From positions 93,423,777 through 93,487,776 of the forward strand of contig OX457062.1 of NCBI GenBank assembly GCA_949752795.1: 64,000 bases of DNA, written 5' to 3'. Both the position numbers and the translations under genes were made by a program. Positions 21,966 through 32,620 of this stretch are shown here, piece after piece. The stretch comes from Hyperoodon ampullatus (lineage: Eukaryota; Chordata; Mammalia; Artiodactyla; Ziphiidae). A model generated the notes under the pieces. That model saw only the letters and a list, made by a program, of their open reading frames with translations. It did not search any database and was not told where the DNA came from. Numbering within the stretch: position 1 is the first letter of the stretch; every line of letters begins with the position of its first letter.

Positions 21966-22959
21966 CCGAGGTCTCACATCTAGTAGCAAGAAATCACCCA
22001 ATCCATGATAGCCTTGGGGGTCTGGCTTCATAGGCAGCTACTGAGTTTGATTAAAAAGAGGTGCAGTTGACAAAGTATGCACCAGACCAGCAGGGCGGCC
22101 CCATCCTTCTTCCCCACCTGAAGACAGCACGTTCCTGCTGAAGCCAAGGCCACTGTTGGGGAAATTTGTATTTACCCTCTCTGCTCCTTAAACAAGGGCC
22201 TGGGATACTTTGTGCCTTCTACTCTCCTCCGCTATCTCTCTTCTTCAGAGATCACATTCACCAAAGACCAAATCAAACCCAATCATAGTGAAAGTCGAAA
22301 AGAGAGAGAAAGAAAGGACAAATTAACCTCTGAAATCCCAGGCATTTCAAGGTCTCTCAGTCAACTATGAGTTAATTGGGTTTTGGCATTTAAAAAATTA
22401 CTGGACCTTTTTTTGATATTCTCCACCTAATTCACCTTCTCCTACATGCCCTGTGGCCCCAGTCACCACACAGAAAGGAGAGTTCAGCGCCTGGAGTCTG
22501 ATGCACTGGCCGCTTCATATCCTAAAATTTAGGAAAATGGTAACAGGGATTATTGTGACTTCAATTCCCTAACCCAGCCTCCCCCTCCAAGAAAACGAAA
22601 CAAAGGAATAGAACTGAGACAACAAAGAAGAAAAGGAGGGAAGGAGAGAAACAGAGAAAACAAAAGAAAAGAACATTAACAAAAATATACAAATCCAGAA
22701 AAGAAAAACTTCCCTGTTGAGTTTAATTTTTTTTTTTTTTTTCCTGTAAGAACTAGACCCAGGGTACAATGGCCCCTTCCTAGGGGGAAATTCCATTGAT
22801 GATGCCACCAATTCATCGGACGGTCTGGGCAGGGACCCCTCCCACCCCGACTCTTTAGTTTTGTTGGGAGGGAAATGCCCACTGCAGGAAGAGGGGGCTT
22901 GTGGCCAGGTGGGAGAGCGTCCCCTGCCACTCGGGCTCAACGTCTCTGGGTGGCCCCCA

Positions 22960-23475
22960 GCTCCCCGGACCAGGGCGCCGTCTCCGGCTGGGGCGTCAGG
23001 CTCTTTGATCGTTTTGTAAAGTTACTGGATCCAAAACCTGGAGAGAAGGGTGGACGCTGTACAAGTCCGGGGGCCCCGCGGGTAGCAGGGCGGGCTCAGC
23101 GAATCCCGCCTCCGCAGCGGGCCGGGGAGCCGAGCATCCTCGGCGGCGGGGCTACTCGGGCTCGCTGCTGTTGGTGGTCTTCTCCCACTCCAGGCTCTCC
23201 TCGCTGCGCGCCGGCGACGGCCGCGCCCGCAGGCCCTGGAAGCGGCGGCACTCGGGGCACACGCGTATGTGCGTGCAGCCGCGGGCCACCAGGGCGGCCT
23301 CCTGGGCCAGTCTCTGCGCCAGCTGGTCAGGCTCCCCGGCCCCGCACAGCTTGCCGTTGCTGAGGGTCACGGTGGCCCGGGGCCGGCGCTGCTCCTCGGG
23401 GATAGGGGGCCGTGGCGGCGGTAGCCCGGCGCGCCGCCGGCGCGGGTGGACACTGTCCTGACACAGGATGATGCT
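22960..23475. other. CpG-rich island over the terminal GRIK4 exon
   Basis: CpG dinucleotides are dense here, for example in the blocks near 23091-23160, 23205-23290 and 23395-23450, against an otherwise CpG-poor window. The island covers most of the coding tail and the start of the 3' UTR. It may reflect a GC-rich coding constraint, or an intragenic or antisense promoter; the sequence alone does not decide. Confidence 0.7.
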
Positions 23476-23511
23476 GCGCAGCTCGCTCACCATCTCCTGG
23501 CAGACGGACAC
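23152..23511 (-). CDS. GRIK4: GRIK4 terminal coding exon: cytoplasmic tail and stop
   Basis: The exon starts in phase 0 after GTCCTCCAG and encodes 119 residues and a TAG stop at 23152-23154. It begins [13 protein letters not shown], the membrane-proximal segment shared with GluK5. It carries a four-arginine cluster (HPRRRRAG, 23431-23442), a proline-rich stretch [10 protein letters not shown], and an Ala/Gln-rich helix ([17 protein letters not shown]). [15 protein letters not shown] segment with paired cysteines follows, then an acidic Ser-rich end finishing NSSEPE. The tail holds trafficking signals in this subfamily. The exon is very GC- and CpG-rich, unlike the other exons. Compared with human from memory there are scattered substitutions (for example SELRS for TELRS) but no change of frame. 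Confidence 0.97.
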   Translation of the reverse strand: MSVCQEMVSELRSIILCQDSVHPRRRRAGLPPPRPPIPEEQRRPRATVTLSNGKLCGAGEPDQLAQRLAQEAALVARGCTHIRVCPECRRFQGLRARPSPARSEESLEWEKTTNSSEPE

Positions 23512-24397
23512 CTGGAGGACACGAGGAGGTCACAGCCCCACCTCTCAGGACCAGCCCCCGAGGGTCCCCTGCGGGCTCATTCGGGCGCGCGATTAGGGCG
23601 CAGAGTTTCACAATTATATCATCTTATATTTTCGAAGGCCTTTCAATCCACCTCCTCACTTCCACCCGCTATTTAATATTCAAACATCCTCCATACCATC
23701 CCGCCAGCTGGTCGTCTCGTCTTTGGACAGCTTCAGAGACACTGATCTCACCATGTTGGGAAGGTGCCCCTACCATTTTTGCACATTACCCTTAAACGCT
23801 GCTTCCTTCTACTGACTTAATTCCTCTCCCTGAACTTTCCATCCATCCATCCCAGTTAAATTTAGACCTTGAAGCCGACTAAATAAATAATCCCTTTACT
23901 GCATGTCAGTCTTTCAAGCCTGTGAAAAAACAACCATGTCTCCAGGAACATTCTGTTCTCAGGCCAAAGAGTCTCATTTCTTTTAATCAGCTGGTTATGG
24001 CTGGAAAGGCTGCGTTCTAACAATAACTATAATAACAAAAACAAGGCAATCTACTCCTGCAGCTCTGCCATCTCCTGATAAGAAACTCTTGGGTCCAGCT
24101 GTGTTTCAAAATATTTTGAATTTTGACAAGGTCATACAATGCACATAAAATATATTATGTATCACTTCCAGTGGGCTCTGGGGGAAGACCCTATATTCAA
24201 ACACATTAATATTTCTGTAGCAAAATGAATATACATACACACCAAGTGAGTTAAAGACCATAAACATTAGCCTCATACAAGTCCAAGTCAAGGTTTGTCA
24301 CCCAAAGCACTGGAATCAAACTTACAAAAAGCTTGGAACTTTCTGAGCTTTTGAGGTTTCAGAATTGTGGATGAAGAATCTTGAGCCTGTACCATGA

Positions 24398-24545
24398 CTA
24401 CTACTGTTATACCCATTTCACAGATGTGGAAATGGAGGCTCACAGAAGTTAGATACCTTGCCAGAAATGACTCGACTAACAAATAGCTGACCCAGAATTT
24501 GAACCTAAACCTACATACTGCAGAGCACATGCATGCTCTGCTTTC
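24398..24545 (-). repeat. MIR SINE fossil
   Basis: GTTATACCCATTTCACAGATG, GGAGGCTCACAGAAGTTAG, CTGACCCAGAATTTGAACC and GCACATGCATGCTCTGC follow the reverse MIR order. Confidence 0.82.
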
Positions 24546-25014
24546 TTCTCTACTCTGTGCTGGAAAGGACACTTTCTCCCATTAGGATGGGAGAGGAAGC
24601 TTTCTGTTCTTTCATGTTCTTTCTTCTAGTCTTCCCGTTCTATCAACAGGACAGTTGTTCTACCATAGTCAAATAGTTAACTTAGCCTTGACTCTTCTTT
24701 CTAGATGTTGGGAGAGCTTGAACTCCTCACTGAATTTTTTAAGGTACATCCAGACCACTGGCAAGCTCTTGGGAGAATAACCCAGCGTGCACAGATCCTC
24801 TACCTGAAGCAGCTACAGAGAAGTAGAATCCCCTAATGGAACACAGCCTGAGTTAGGACTTGAGACCTGGATTCTAGACCCAAGGTTGTTAATGAATAGC
24901 AGAAACTGTAGTCAAGTCACTTAACTTCTCTGTGCTTCTAATAATAATTACAACAAAAACACCACCACCTGCCTAATCTATTATATGTGACAAGAACATA
25001 AAGACATATATTGA

Positions 25015-25300
25015 TATTTATTGACTGTCAACTAAGTACCAAACACTGTGCTTTGCAGTGGAAATACAGACACAAAGGACTCAGTCCTTACTTTCAGGCA
25101 GTGCAATGTCTAGTAGCCAGGCTGATACGAAAATAATTGCCACACAGTTTGTAAGTGTTCTATGTGCTGGTTACAGGGGTGGTGGGATGGAGGAGGAATG
25201 AGCAACTTTCTGGTCCAGGGAAGAAGGCAGGAGAACTGTGGAAGGTTTCACAGGGACAGGAACACCTGAACGAGGTCTTAGGAAGAGGTAAGAGCACCGC
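25015..25300 (+). repeat. L2 fossil
   Basis: TTTATTGACTGTCAACTAAG, CAAACACTGTGCTTTGCAG, ACTCAGTCCTTACTTTCAGG and GTGGAAGGTTTCACAGG resemble the L2 3' region. Confidence 0.6.
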
Positions 25301-26561
25301 CATTTAAGGGGTGGGCGGAAGGAGAAAGCCAGTAACGCTGGAGAGGGAAGGAGGAGGGAAACCAAGAAAGCCTGGAGCAGGCAAGGCAAGGGAGGAGAGA
25401 GTTCTGGAAGGAGCGATCCACTTCATCAAGGGCCACACTGAGGTCCAATAAGGCCCAGTGGGTTCTCTTTTGGTTTTGTTCATTGGGAGGGGTCAGACCT
25501 CTCAGCCATGACCTTTCAGGGAAGGGGTGGGGAGAAGCCAGCTGCTGTGGAGTGAGGCCCGAATGGGAGGTGAGGACATGGAGAGAGAGGCAGTCGGATC
25601 ACCTGGGCTTGCAAGAGGAGAGGGGTAGGGCAAGAGCAACAGCAACATGGCTATTATTTGAAAATACGGAATAAACATGAGCACAGTTTTGGACTTGGGG
25701 GAGAGAGCAGGCAAAAAATATATATATAAAGGGGAGAAAAAGGATAATCCTAGAGGAGCTGAGGAAAGGTGGGAACAAGGCAGAGAGGGAGGGATGACCA
25801 GAACATCTGCAGAAGCCCTGGAGGTGGCTCCAGTTGTGGGTAAATTTTTAGGTGGGCGTTTTAATTTGGGGCTGGTCACTCCTGACTTCCGGGTGAGGCA
25901 GGAGGTAAAATTAGTCATGGAGGAGCAAAGGGATGTGAGGAGTGGGTGATGGCTTGGAAGTCCTACTGGGAAGTGGGAAAGAGGCTGAGCACAGAAAAGG
26001 AAAAGACTGGTCAGCAGTGTTGAATGGAGGCCCTACATGAGGCTGGACCGCATAGGTTTATAGGGGTGCTGTACTCTTCTGTACTGTTATCTGCTGTTAG
26101 GAGCTGTCAATTAGGGAAGGAGATTTTAGGACGATCAGGATTTGGGAGATTGAGATAGAGGCCAATATACTTCAAAAAACAAACAATGCAAGTAGCATGT
26201 AATGATTTGTGCCCTGGAATGGAGGTAGAATGGAATAAAGTCGTCTTCCTTCTCTCAGACTCTTCCATCTGTGTGAAGGTTATATTAACCCAGTTTCTAA
26301 GCCACAGGTTTGGGAACTAAACTTATTCAAAAATCTCTGAGAAGGAAGATGTCATTTTGAGATCTCGTGAATTGGGATATCTCTAAACAGCTTTACCTGC
26401 AAGGCAAAAACATACTTGAGATGGAAGAACCAAAGCCATCGTTTGCATTAGTAACCTGGTACTTCCGCCTGTTTTCCCTTATAACACTACATCTTAAATC
26501 ATAGTTGTGTAAGTCTTCGTTGTTCATAAAAACATTTTCACAGATTTATTTACTGGGCTGT

Positions 26562-26690
26562 TTCAAAGAAGAATCTGAAGCCCAGAGAGGTTATGTGCCC
26601 TTTCTGTGGCTGCATAATTAGTAAGTGATGAAGCCTGAACCCTGAGCTCCTGCCCTCGGAACTGGGATTCTTTCCTCTGTGCTGTTCCAT
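26562..26690 (-). repeat. MIR SINE fossil next to the TM4 exon donor
   Basis: AAGCCCAGAGAGGTTATGTGC, CATAATTAGTAAGTGATG, AGCCTGAACCCTGAGC and TGCTGTTCCATGG match a reverse MIR. It lies about 120 bases past the splice donor of the TM4 exon. Confidence 0.75.
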
Positions 26691-26812
26691 GGGTGCCCCA
26701 CCCTCCTGTGGGATTTCACAAGTTCTGTCTGAAATGACCTTTGTCCCTGTGTGAGCCTGTGAACTTGGCCCTGCTTGACAATACTATAGGTCATACCCCT
26801 TAGAAGGTTTAC

Positions 26813-26931
26813 CTCAGTCGCTTCTGAGTGTCGGAGAGTCCATAAAAACTCCAACATAGCCATAAAAATGGCCACGATTAAGCCACAAATAAGAACCACA
26901 AAGATTCCACCAATATTCTCCATTCCCAGTC
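26813..26931 (-). CDS. GRIK4: GRIK4 coding exon: TM4
   Basis: This 119-nt exon has acceptor TTCTTACAG and donor GTAAAC after an ACT GAG end, leaving phase 0. With the base from the previous exon it gives 40 codons starting [11 protein letters not shown]. The hydrophobic run from [14 protein letters not shown] into [11 protein letters not shown] is TM4, the last membrane helix, which in iGluRs packs on a neighbouring subunit and is needed for tetramer assembly. TLRHSEATE is the start of the cytoplasmic tail. The [16 protein letters not shown] form is GluK4-like; I recall AVFVAVMEFIWSTRRS in GluK5. A MIR fossil lies in the intron just past the donor. Confidence 0.97.
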
Positions 26932-27404
26932 CTGTAAGAAAGTGAGAACGAACAAAAAATAGTGTAAAAGAGCTGGGAGACATAATCATTCTACCAAAAA
27001 TGCTGAATGACTAGAACTTGAGTCTTGTAGACATTTTACACACATGTTCCTTGAGATATAATTATTCTTTGGAAACAAAAATGCAGCATAGCTGGAGTAG
27101 AAGAGGGGAGAGGGCTCTAGATGCAAGTGGAGGAGATTGGTGAGAAGCTTTCTGGGGTGGGAGGGTCAGTCATTTTAAGAAAAGGGCTAAGAAAAATTTT
27201 GATTTAGCATACAGAGACATGATAGCAAAATACCAGTAAATTCTAGCAGTTTCATAAAAATTTCATCAATCTTCCTAGTATTGTGTTTGCTTGATATAAA
27301 GCAACTGTTGTAACCAAACTATGGATAGAAAAAATTACATTTACTTAATTGTGTCAACGTGTTACTAACAGACTTACTTGGAAAGTAAAACGTTTTATCC
27401 CAGG

Positions 27405-27565
27405 TGGTTCCCAAACCTGGCTGCCATCAGAACCCCCTGGGAAGCTCATTAAAGGTATATAGATTCCTAATCCTCACCCCAGACATATTGAATCCCTATC
27501 TCTGGAGATGGGGCCCAGGAATCTGTATTTTAAAATGCATTTCACAAGTGATTCTTTTCCAGCCA
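27405..27565 (+). mobile_element. MER5A-like hAT (Charlie) MITE fragment
   Basis: GGTGGTTCCCAAACCTGGC, CCATCAGAACCCCCTGGGAA, TGGGGCCCAGGAATCTGTAT and CACAAGTGATTCTT follow MER5A order. The 3' terminal inverted repeat is missing. Confidence 0.82.
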
Positions 27566-29710
27566 GGCCTAAAATTTGTTTGCAAATTGGTATTTTGGGA
27601 AGCATTGTGTATGGCTAAGTTCCTTGAAGTTAGGCAGTTTCTGGTTGTAAACTCATTGCCAAGCATGATACCTGGCATATCATATATATTCAATAGATAT
27701 TTCTGGAATTATATGGTTGTGTCCAACACTGAGTTAGCTATGTAATTGGATGCTTTTTTTTGGTACTAGAGAAACCCAAACATTAGGGGAGTGTCAGAAA
27801 CACATAAACCCTGATTTAAGAGAAGCCACAATCATAAATCAAAAAGCATCTTTTATCCTGATAAATGCCAAGAGGGTAGCTTATGTCCTGTGCTGTTGGA
27901 ATGCCTGCATACCTGGGTGTTTGTTCAACCAGCAGTGCCTTCATGGGACACAGAGCTATGTCGGTGTCAGGGAAAGCTAGCTTCATACAACACTGAAATG
28001 AGCCATGGATCAGAAGCAGAAATCTGACACTACTTCCTACACTTTGGAAAGCTGGAAAAATGGCCCTACCTAGCCATTTTAAGATGCCTTGGGTTTTCTC
28101 TCACAAAGACTCAAATGGCTGTCTGTTGGTTTTTTGTTTTGTTTTTAAAATAACACAGCTCGGCGCAGTGCCTGCCTACACCAATAATCTGCTACAATGG
28201 CTCCGAGGGCTTACATCATGAATGTACCCAGTGGATTGTATACTCTGGTCTGCAGGTCCACACAGCCAACTCTTGGGTACCTGTGTAAGTAAACATCCTC
28301 TATTGTGAATAATCAAAAACAAGAGATGACTTAAAAACTCAGTTCTAAGGGAAGGCACACAGCGTTGGGAGTAGATTTCTACCGTCCAAGAGGAAGGTGC
28401 TTGGGCTTCATTTGATCACCTGCCCCCGTAACCTGGGACCATTTGGGCAGAAGGTTTTTAACCATAGGAACATCTGGGGACAAAAGGGACACTTAAGGGG
28501 GAATGCACCAAGGACATAGCTGGGGTGTCCAGTCACAGCTTTAGGGGGGGTGCGAACCAGGTATTGGGACGTGCATCTGACCATCATGGACAAACTAGTT
28601 TCTCCAGCCAGCCCCTGTAGAGAAAGGGCTCCACAGTGAAGGGGAAGTGATGACTATGATACAAAAGATGCCCACCTGTTCAGGTAAACAGAGCTCCAAG
28701 TGACTGGTGAGGTACCACAAGACTTTCCTGTCACCTTGGGATAGCTCTGCCTGATGTAGAAAAAGACTAGGATCCCCTGGAAGGGATTCAACCTCCCCTC
28801 GTGTTTCTGCAGAGGTGTTCTCCCCTCCTCGAGTCCAATTCTGCCATCTGGACTCTAGTGTTTCCCTGTCGCCCTCAGTCACCATCCCAGCCCTCCTCAA
28901 CCTTTTCCTCCCTACTGACTCTTTCCCTCAGTGCACACACACACTCACGTCTTTCCCTTCTTAAAGAAAAATACAAAATCCTTCTCCCTCCAGCTCTGTC
29001 TAGTGAATACCCTTCTCTTTCCTTCCTTCCCTAGGCAAGATTTTTGAAACTGTCTATATCAGAACTATGTTAAGACAGTCCTTAAAACGCTTACATTTGG
29101 AGACCCATCCCACATGAAAGCAAGTAGGAGAAAATGCACCCACATCTTATGTTAAATGCATTTTAAAAATTTTGCTTCTGATGTGACGGAGTGGCAAGCA
29201 ACAGTTAATGTATAATTGGCTGTGATTTCTCAGCAGTCGTTGTTCATACAAGAGAATGTTTGCAAAAGGAGAAAAATCAAACCAAAAAAATTGTTTCTAA
29301 ATGTAATGACGTTTTTATGAATATTAAATTTAAAAATTAATGAAGTCAAAACTATGTTACATTTTGGAGATAGTTAATTACCCGTCTTGATTTAGCAGTT
29401 TTCTTTTTGCATTTTGAAGCTAATAATTTTTTTCAGATCTCAAACATAATTTTGAACACTTGAAAATCTTTTAGGCACTAGGTGGTCTGTCTATGGTATC
29501 TAAAGGAGAAAATGATTGCGTTCTGAATTCACTTTTATTCTCCAGAATATTAACTTGTCATCCCATGAAATTTTGTCTTGTACCATTAAAACCAAGCTCA
29601 CTGAGGTTACCAATGAACATTTTGTTTCTAACCTATCAGAAAATTTCCAGTCCCAATCTTAAGTGACCTCTGGTAACACCTGACATTGTCAACCACACCC
29701 CCTTCTTGGC

Positions 29711-29829
29711 ATTTTTTTTTTTTTGTCCACGCCATGAGGCTTGTGGGATCTCAGTTCCCCCACCAGGGATTCAATCCAGGCCACAGCAGTGAAAGCGCTG
29801 AATCCTAACCACTGAACCGCCAGGGAACT
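29711..29829 (-). mobile_element. CHR-family SINE, short copy
   Basis: Reverse orientation: a T-run at 29712-29723 and a head ending CCAGGGAACTC. The 13-bp duplication CCCCCTTCTTGGC is perfect at 29698-29710 and 29830-29842. Only about 119 bases remain, so it is a shorter subfamily or a truncated copy, with an altered internal sequence (CACCAGGGATTCAATCC). Confidence 0.9.
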
Positions 29830-30000
29830 CCCCCTTCTTGGCTTTTTATGAAGCCATTGCTCTCTGCTCTCCACCAATCTTCTCAATCGCCTTTGCCTGC
29901 TCTGAGGCATATTCTCCCATTTCCCTGCATTTGGCCTCTTATCTCTCCTCCATGCACTGTCCTGCTGATTTTACCTCCTAAATACTTTTCAATTTCTTAC

Positions 30001-30020
30001 CTTCTCTCTCTCTCTCTCTG
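30001..30020. repeat. (TC)n microsatellite
   Basis: CTTCTCTCTCTCTCTCTCTG, a short polypyrimidine run. Confidence 0.8.
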
Positions 30021-30224
30021 CTACCACTTCCCTAGCTCAAGGCCCCACCATCTCTTGTTTGGACTTTGGCAGCATCTCCAAAATGATATCCCTGCTCGTA
30101 GCTGTGTCCTCCTCAACTTTACCGTCCACCTAGTTGCCTGAGTGATCTTTCTGAACAGAGATGCTTTCTGATACAACAATTGCCACTCTAATATTTCATA
30201 AAATAATAATTAGTTTAATGTTAT

Positions 30225-30345
30225 ATATCTGGAGTTCCCACTAGACTGTGATTCCCTTGAGAGGAAGAGCCATGTCTTGTTCAACTCTATAACCCCTGGC
30301 CCATCATAAGAGCCCAATAAATGTTTGCTGAAACAATGAGCTGAC
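30225..30345 (+). repeat. L2 3' end fossil
   Basis: AGACTGTGATTCCCTTGAGAG, GAGCCATGTCTTGTTCA and GAGCCCAATAAATGTTTGCTG mark the L2 3' end. Confidence 0.75.
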
Positions 30346-30516
30346 AGAAAGAGGATAAGGGCATCCCAGGTGTAGAAGCATGAATTCTCAAAAGCTTTGG
30401 ATCCATACTGTGATATGTATTCATTCCTAATTAAATGTTATTTAAAATAATTATAAAGTGGGCCAGCCCTCGTTGAGTGCTCCCAGCCTGGTGACCTAGA
30501 CTGCACTCTGTGGCTG

Positions 30517-30566
30517 GCCAGAGCGGGACTGACCATGATGTGCCAGAGCGGGACTGACCATGATGT
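30517..30566. repeat. Perfect 25-bp tandem duplication
   Basis: Two identical 25-base units beginning GCCAGAGCGGGACTGACC lie head to tail (30517-30541 and 30542-30566). Confidence 0.95.
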
Positions 30567-32249
30567 GGATGATCCACGGCATGGACTTGACCACACGTGG
30601 TCACGGGCAGGCGTCGGGGGGATGGGATAGGGTTATAAATGGACAGGTGATCTGTGCTGGGATAATCTTGATCAGATCAGGGAAAGCTTCTTTGAGGAGC
30701 TCAGGTTTGAACAGGATGCTGGTAGAAACCATGAGTCACTGAAACACCCCACAGCCTCTCTTTCCCAGCTTCTCGCGTTTCAGGGCCAGCATGTTAATCA
30801 CGGGTGTTGGCTCCAGTGTGCTGACTCCTGGCTGAGTGGCCCCCCTCCTCCTAGGAGCGGGGCTACCATTCGTGCCTTTAGGAACTTATTGGAAAGTGGA
30901 AGCAAGAATAGATTGCTGGCAGAGTCGGAGCTGAGAAACAGATGGAGCGGGGAGCGGGGAGCGGAGTTAGGAGGCAGCAGCAGTTCCGTTAACGCTGTCG
31001 TTAGTCATTCTCCTAGAAGTCAAATGCCTTCCCCAGCTCACAGCCCTCGCTCAGAGGAGCCTGTCATGTGGACTCCCTCCAGGCTGACCCCAAGGCCCTC
31101 CACACCTGCAGGGGAGTCATCTCATCACTCCCCCTTCCCTTCTTCAGACGGGACCTCACAGAAGCCATCCAGACAGATGGCGTTGAAACTGAGATTTTCT
31201 CCTGACACTTGAGTCTCTGAGCCTCAGCTAGGCCTCAGCCGTAAGACTGTATTAACCGAAATGGAATCAAACTCTCCCCACAAACTCCTGGTTGACTGAA
31301 GACCAACTGTGGTGTGTCACTCACAGATTGCCCACAAATACAAATGATAGTTGACAAATGCAAATGAAGAACATTGTCTCTAGAACTAGAATGGCCACCT
31401 GGAAGGGAGAATCTCTGAGTAGATTTGAATCTCCACCCACCCACCCACCTGCTCTGCCTTCGGTCTGACTGGCCAATAATCGCTTCTTGGATTCAGGTGC
31501 CCGTAGGTCCCAGCCCTTAAAACCCATTCATATCTCCAGATGGCACTGTGAAAATTTGCAACTGTGATGCAGGAAAGCTCATTCTGAATGGGAGCCTGGG
31601 AAGCAAAGAGGCAGAGGCCACAGGAGCCACGGAGCAGGTGCAGAGGGAGAAGAGACCATTATACCACAATCCCGTCAAGGGACAGTGTATTCAGTCTTTG
31701 ACGTTGGTCACACATCTTTCTTGAGGGGCTCCCGTGAGCTGAGCACTACGCTAGGTGCTGGAGCTTGGTGCAATCTTCCACATTGAACATATTTGACAAA
31801 AACATGGATTCTTTGACCATTTTGACTTTCAAGCACTTCCTAATTCAGAGCTACATTCACCTACATCCATGCAAATACATTAAGTGGTCCCATCTCCATG
31901 GACTTATCTGTTGTAAACAGCAACTTCACATGCCCATATGTGAGCTGACCCGTATGACCTTCCCAGAAAATACAAAGCGAATCGTCATGTTTGCACTGCT
32001 GAGGACTGTGAAATACTAAGTTTGCCATTTCTTCTTGCATTGACCATGACATCTGTTGACTAGACCTAGCAGATTCTGGAGACGGTGATGGCAGAAGGGT
32101 AGAGGAAGGAACGCAGACTAGAAGAGGGATGGTAGAGGCATCTGATAAGTATTGCAATTTATCAGAACGCAAGTTATGGGAGAGGTACTTTACAATTTGT
32201 CAACATATGAGCTCAAGCACCTCAATTAAAAAAAAAACATTCTCTATCT

Positions 32250-32620
32250 CATTCAATTATCATTAAAAATACTATAAAGAAAGTCCACGGTTGGCATTTT
32301 ACTATTAAAGAAATGGAAATTCAGAGAACTTCAAGAATTTGCCCAAGCCTTCAGAGCTCAGATGTGAAATCTAGATAAATCTGACTGCCCAGCTAATGTT
32401 TATAAAAATAAAGCTGACCTTTATGAATATTTACTATGAGCCAGCTTGCCAGGCTAAACATTTTAATTCAATCCTAACAGTTGCCCTGTGAAATTGGCAC
32501 TACCTTTACCTCCATGCTCCTGACCAGGAAACCAAGGTACTGGAGTCAGGTAACTTGCCCAGGGCTCCACGGCTGGCAAGGGGAAGTGCCAGATCCAAAT
32601 GGAAGCCAGAGCCTGAGCCC
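32250..32620 (-). repeat. Two adjacent MIR fossils
   Basis: The right copy (32405-32620) is clear: ATTTACTATGAGCCAGCTTG, CAATCCTAACAGTTGCCCTG, GTAACTTGCCCAGGGCTCC. The left copy (32250-32400) is weaker: AATTTGCCCAAGCC and TCTGACTGCCCAGC. Confidence 0.7.

Larger units (their letters stand above)
21395..23151 (-). other. GRIK4: GRIK4 3' UTR (candidate extent)
   Basis: This is the sequence between the stop codon and a candidate polyadenylation site, about 1.75 kb. Its upstream 200 bases are GC-rich. The rest is mixed, with a 16-base T-run at 22727-22742 (A16 in the transcript), a purine/pyrimidine-biased block near 22260-22320, and a (AC)21 run at 21919-21960 that reads (GT)21 in the mRNA. No long interspersed repeat is obvious inside it. 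The 3' limit rests only on a hexamer and could be wrong; longer or shorter forms are possible. Confidence 0.45.
23512..26812 (-). other. GRIK4: GRIK4 last intron (3.3 kb)
   Basis: Bounded by GTAAAC at the 5' end and TCCTCCAG at the 3' end. It holds MIR fossils at 24398-24545 and 26562-26690, a weaker one near 24860-24950, an L2-like piece at 25015-25300, and a purine-rich plus-strand stretch at about 25540-25800. No SINE of the CHR family and no L1. Open frames of 94-138 codons are chance. Confidence 0.9.

Noticed and set aside
22875..23363. 162-codon plus-strand frame over the GRIK4 tail exon
   Set aside because: It is antisense to a clear coding exon in a CpG-rich segment where stop codons are rare. 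No domain, and no splice or promoter evidence.
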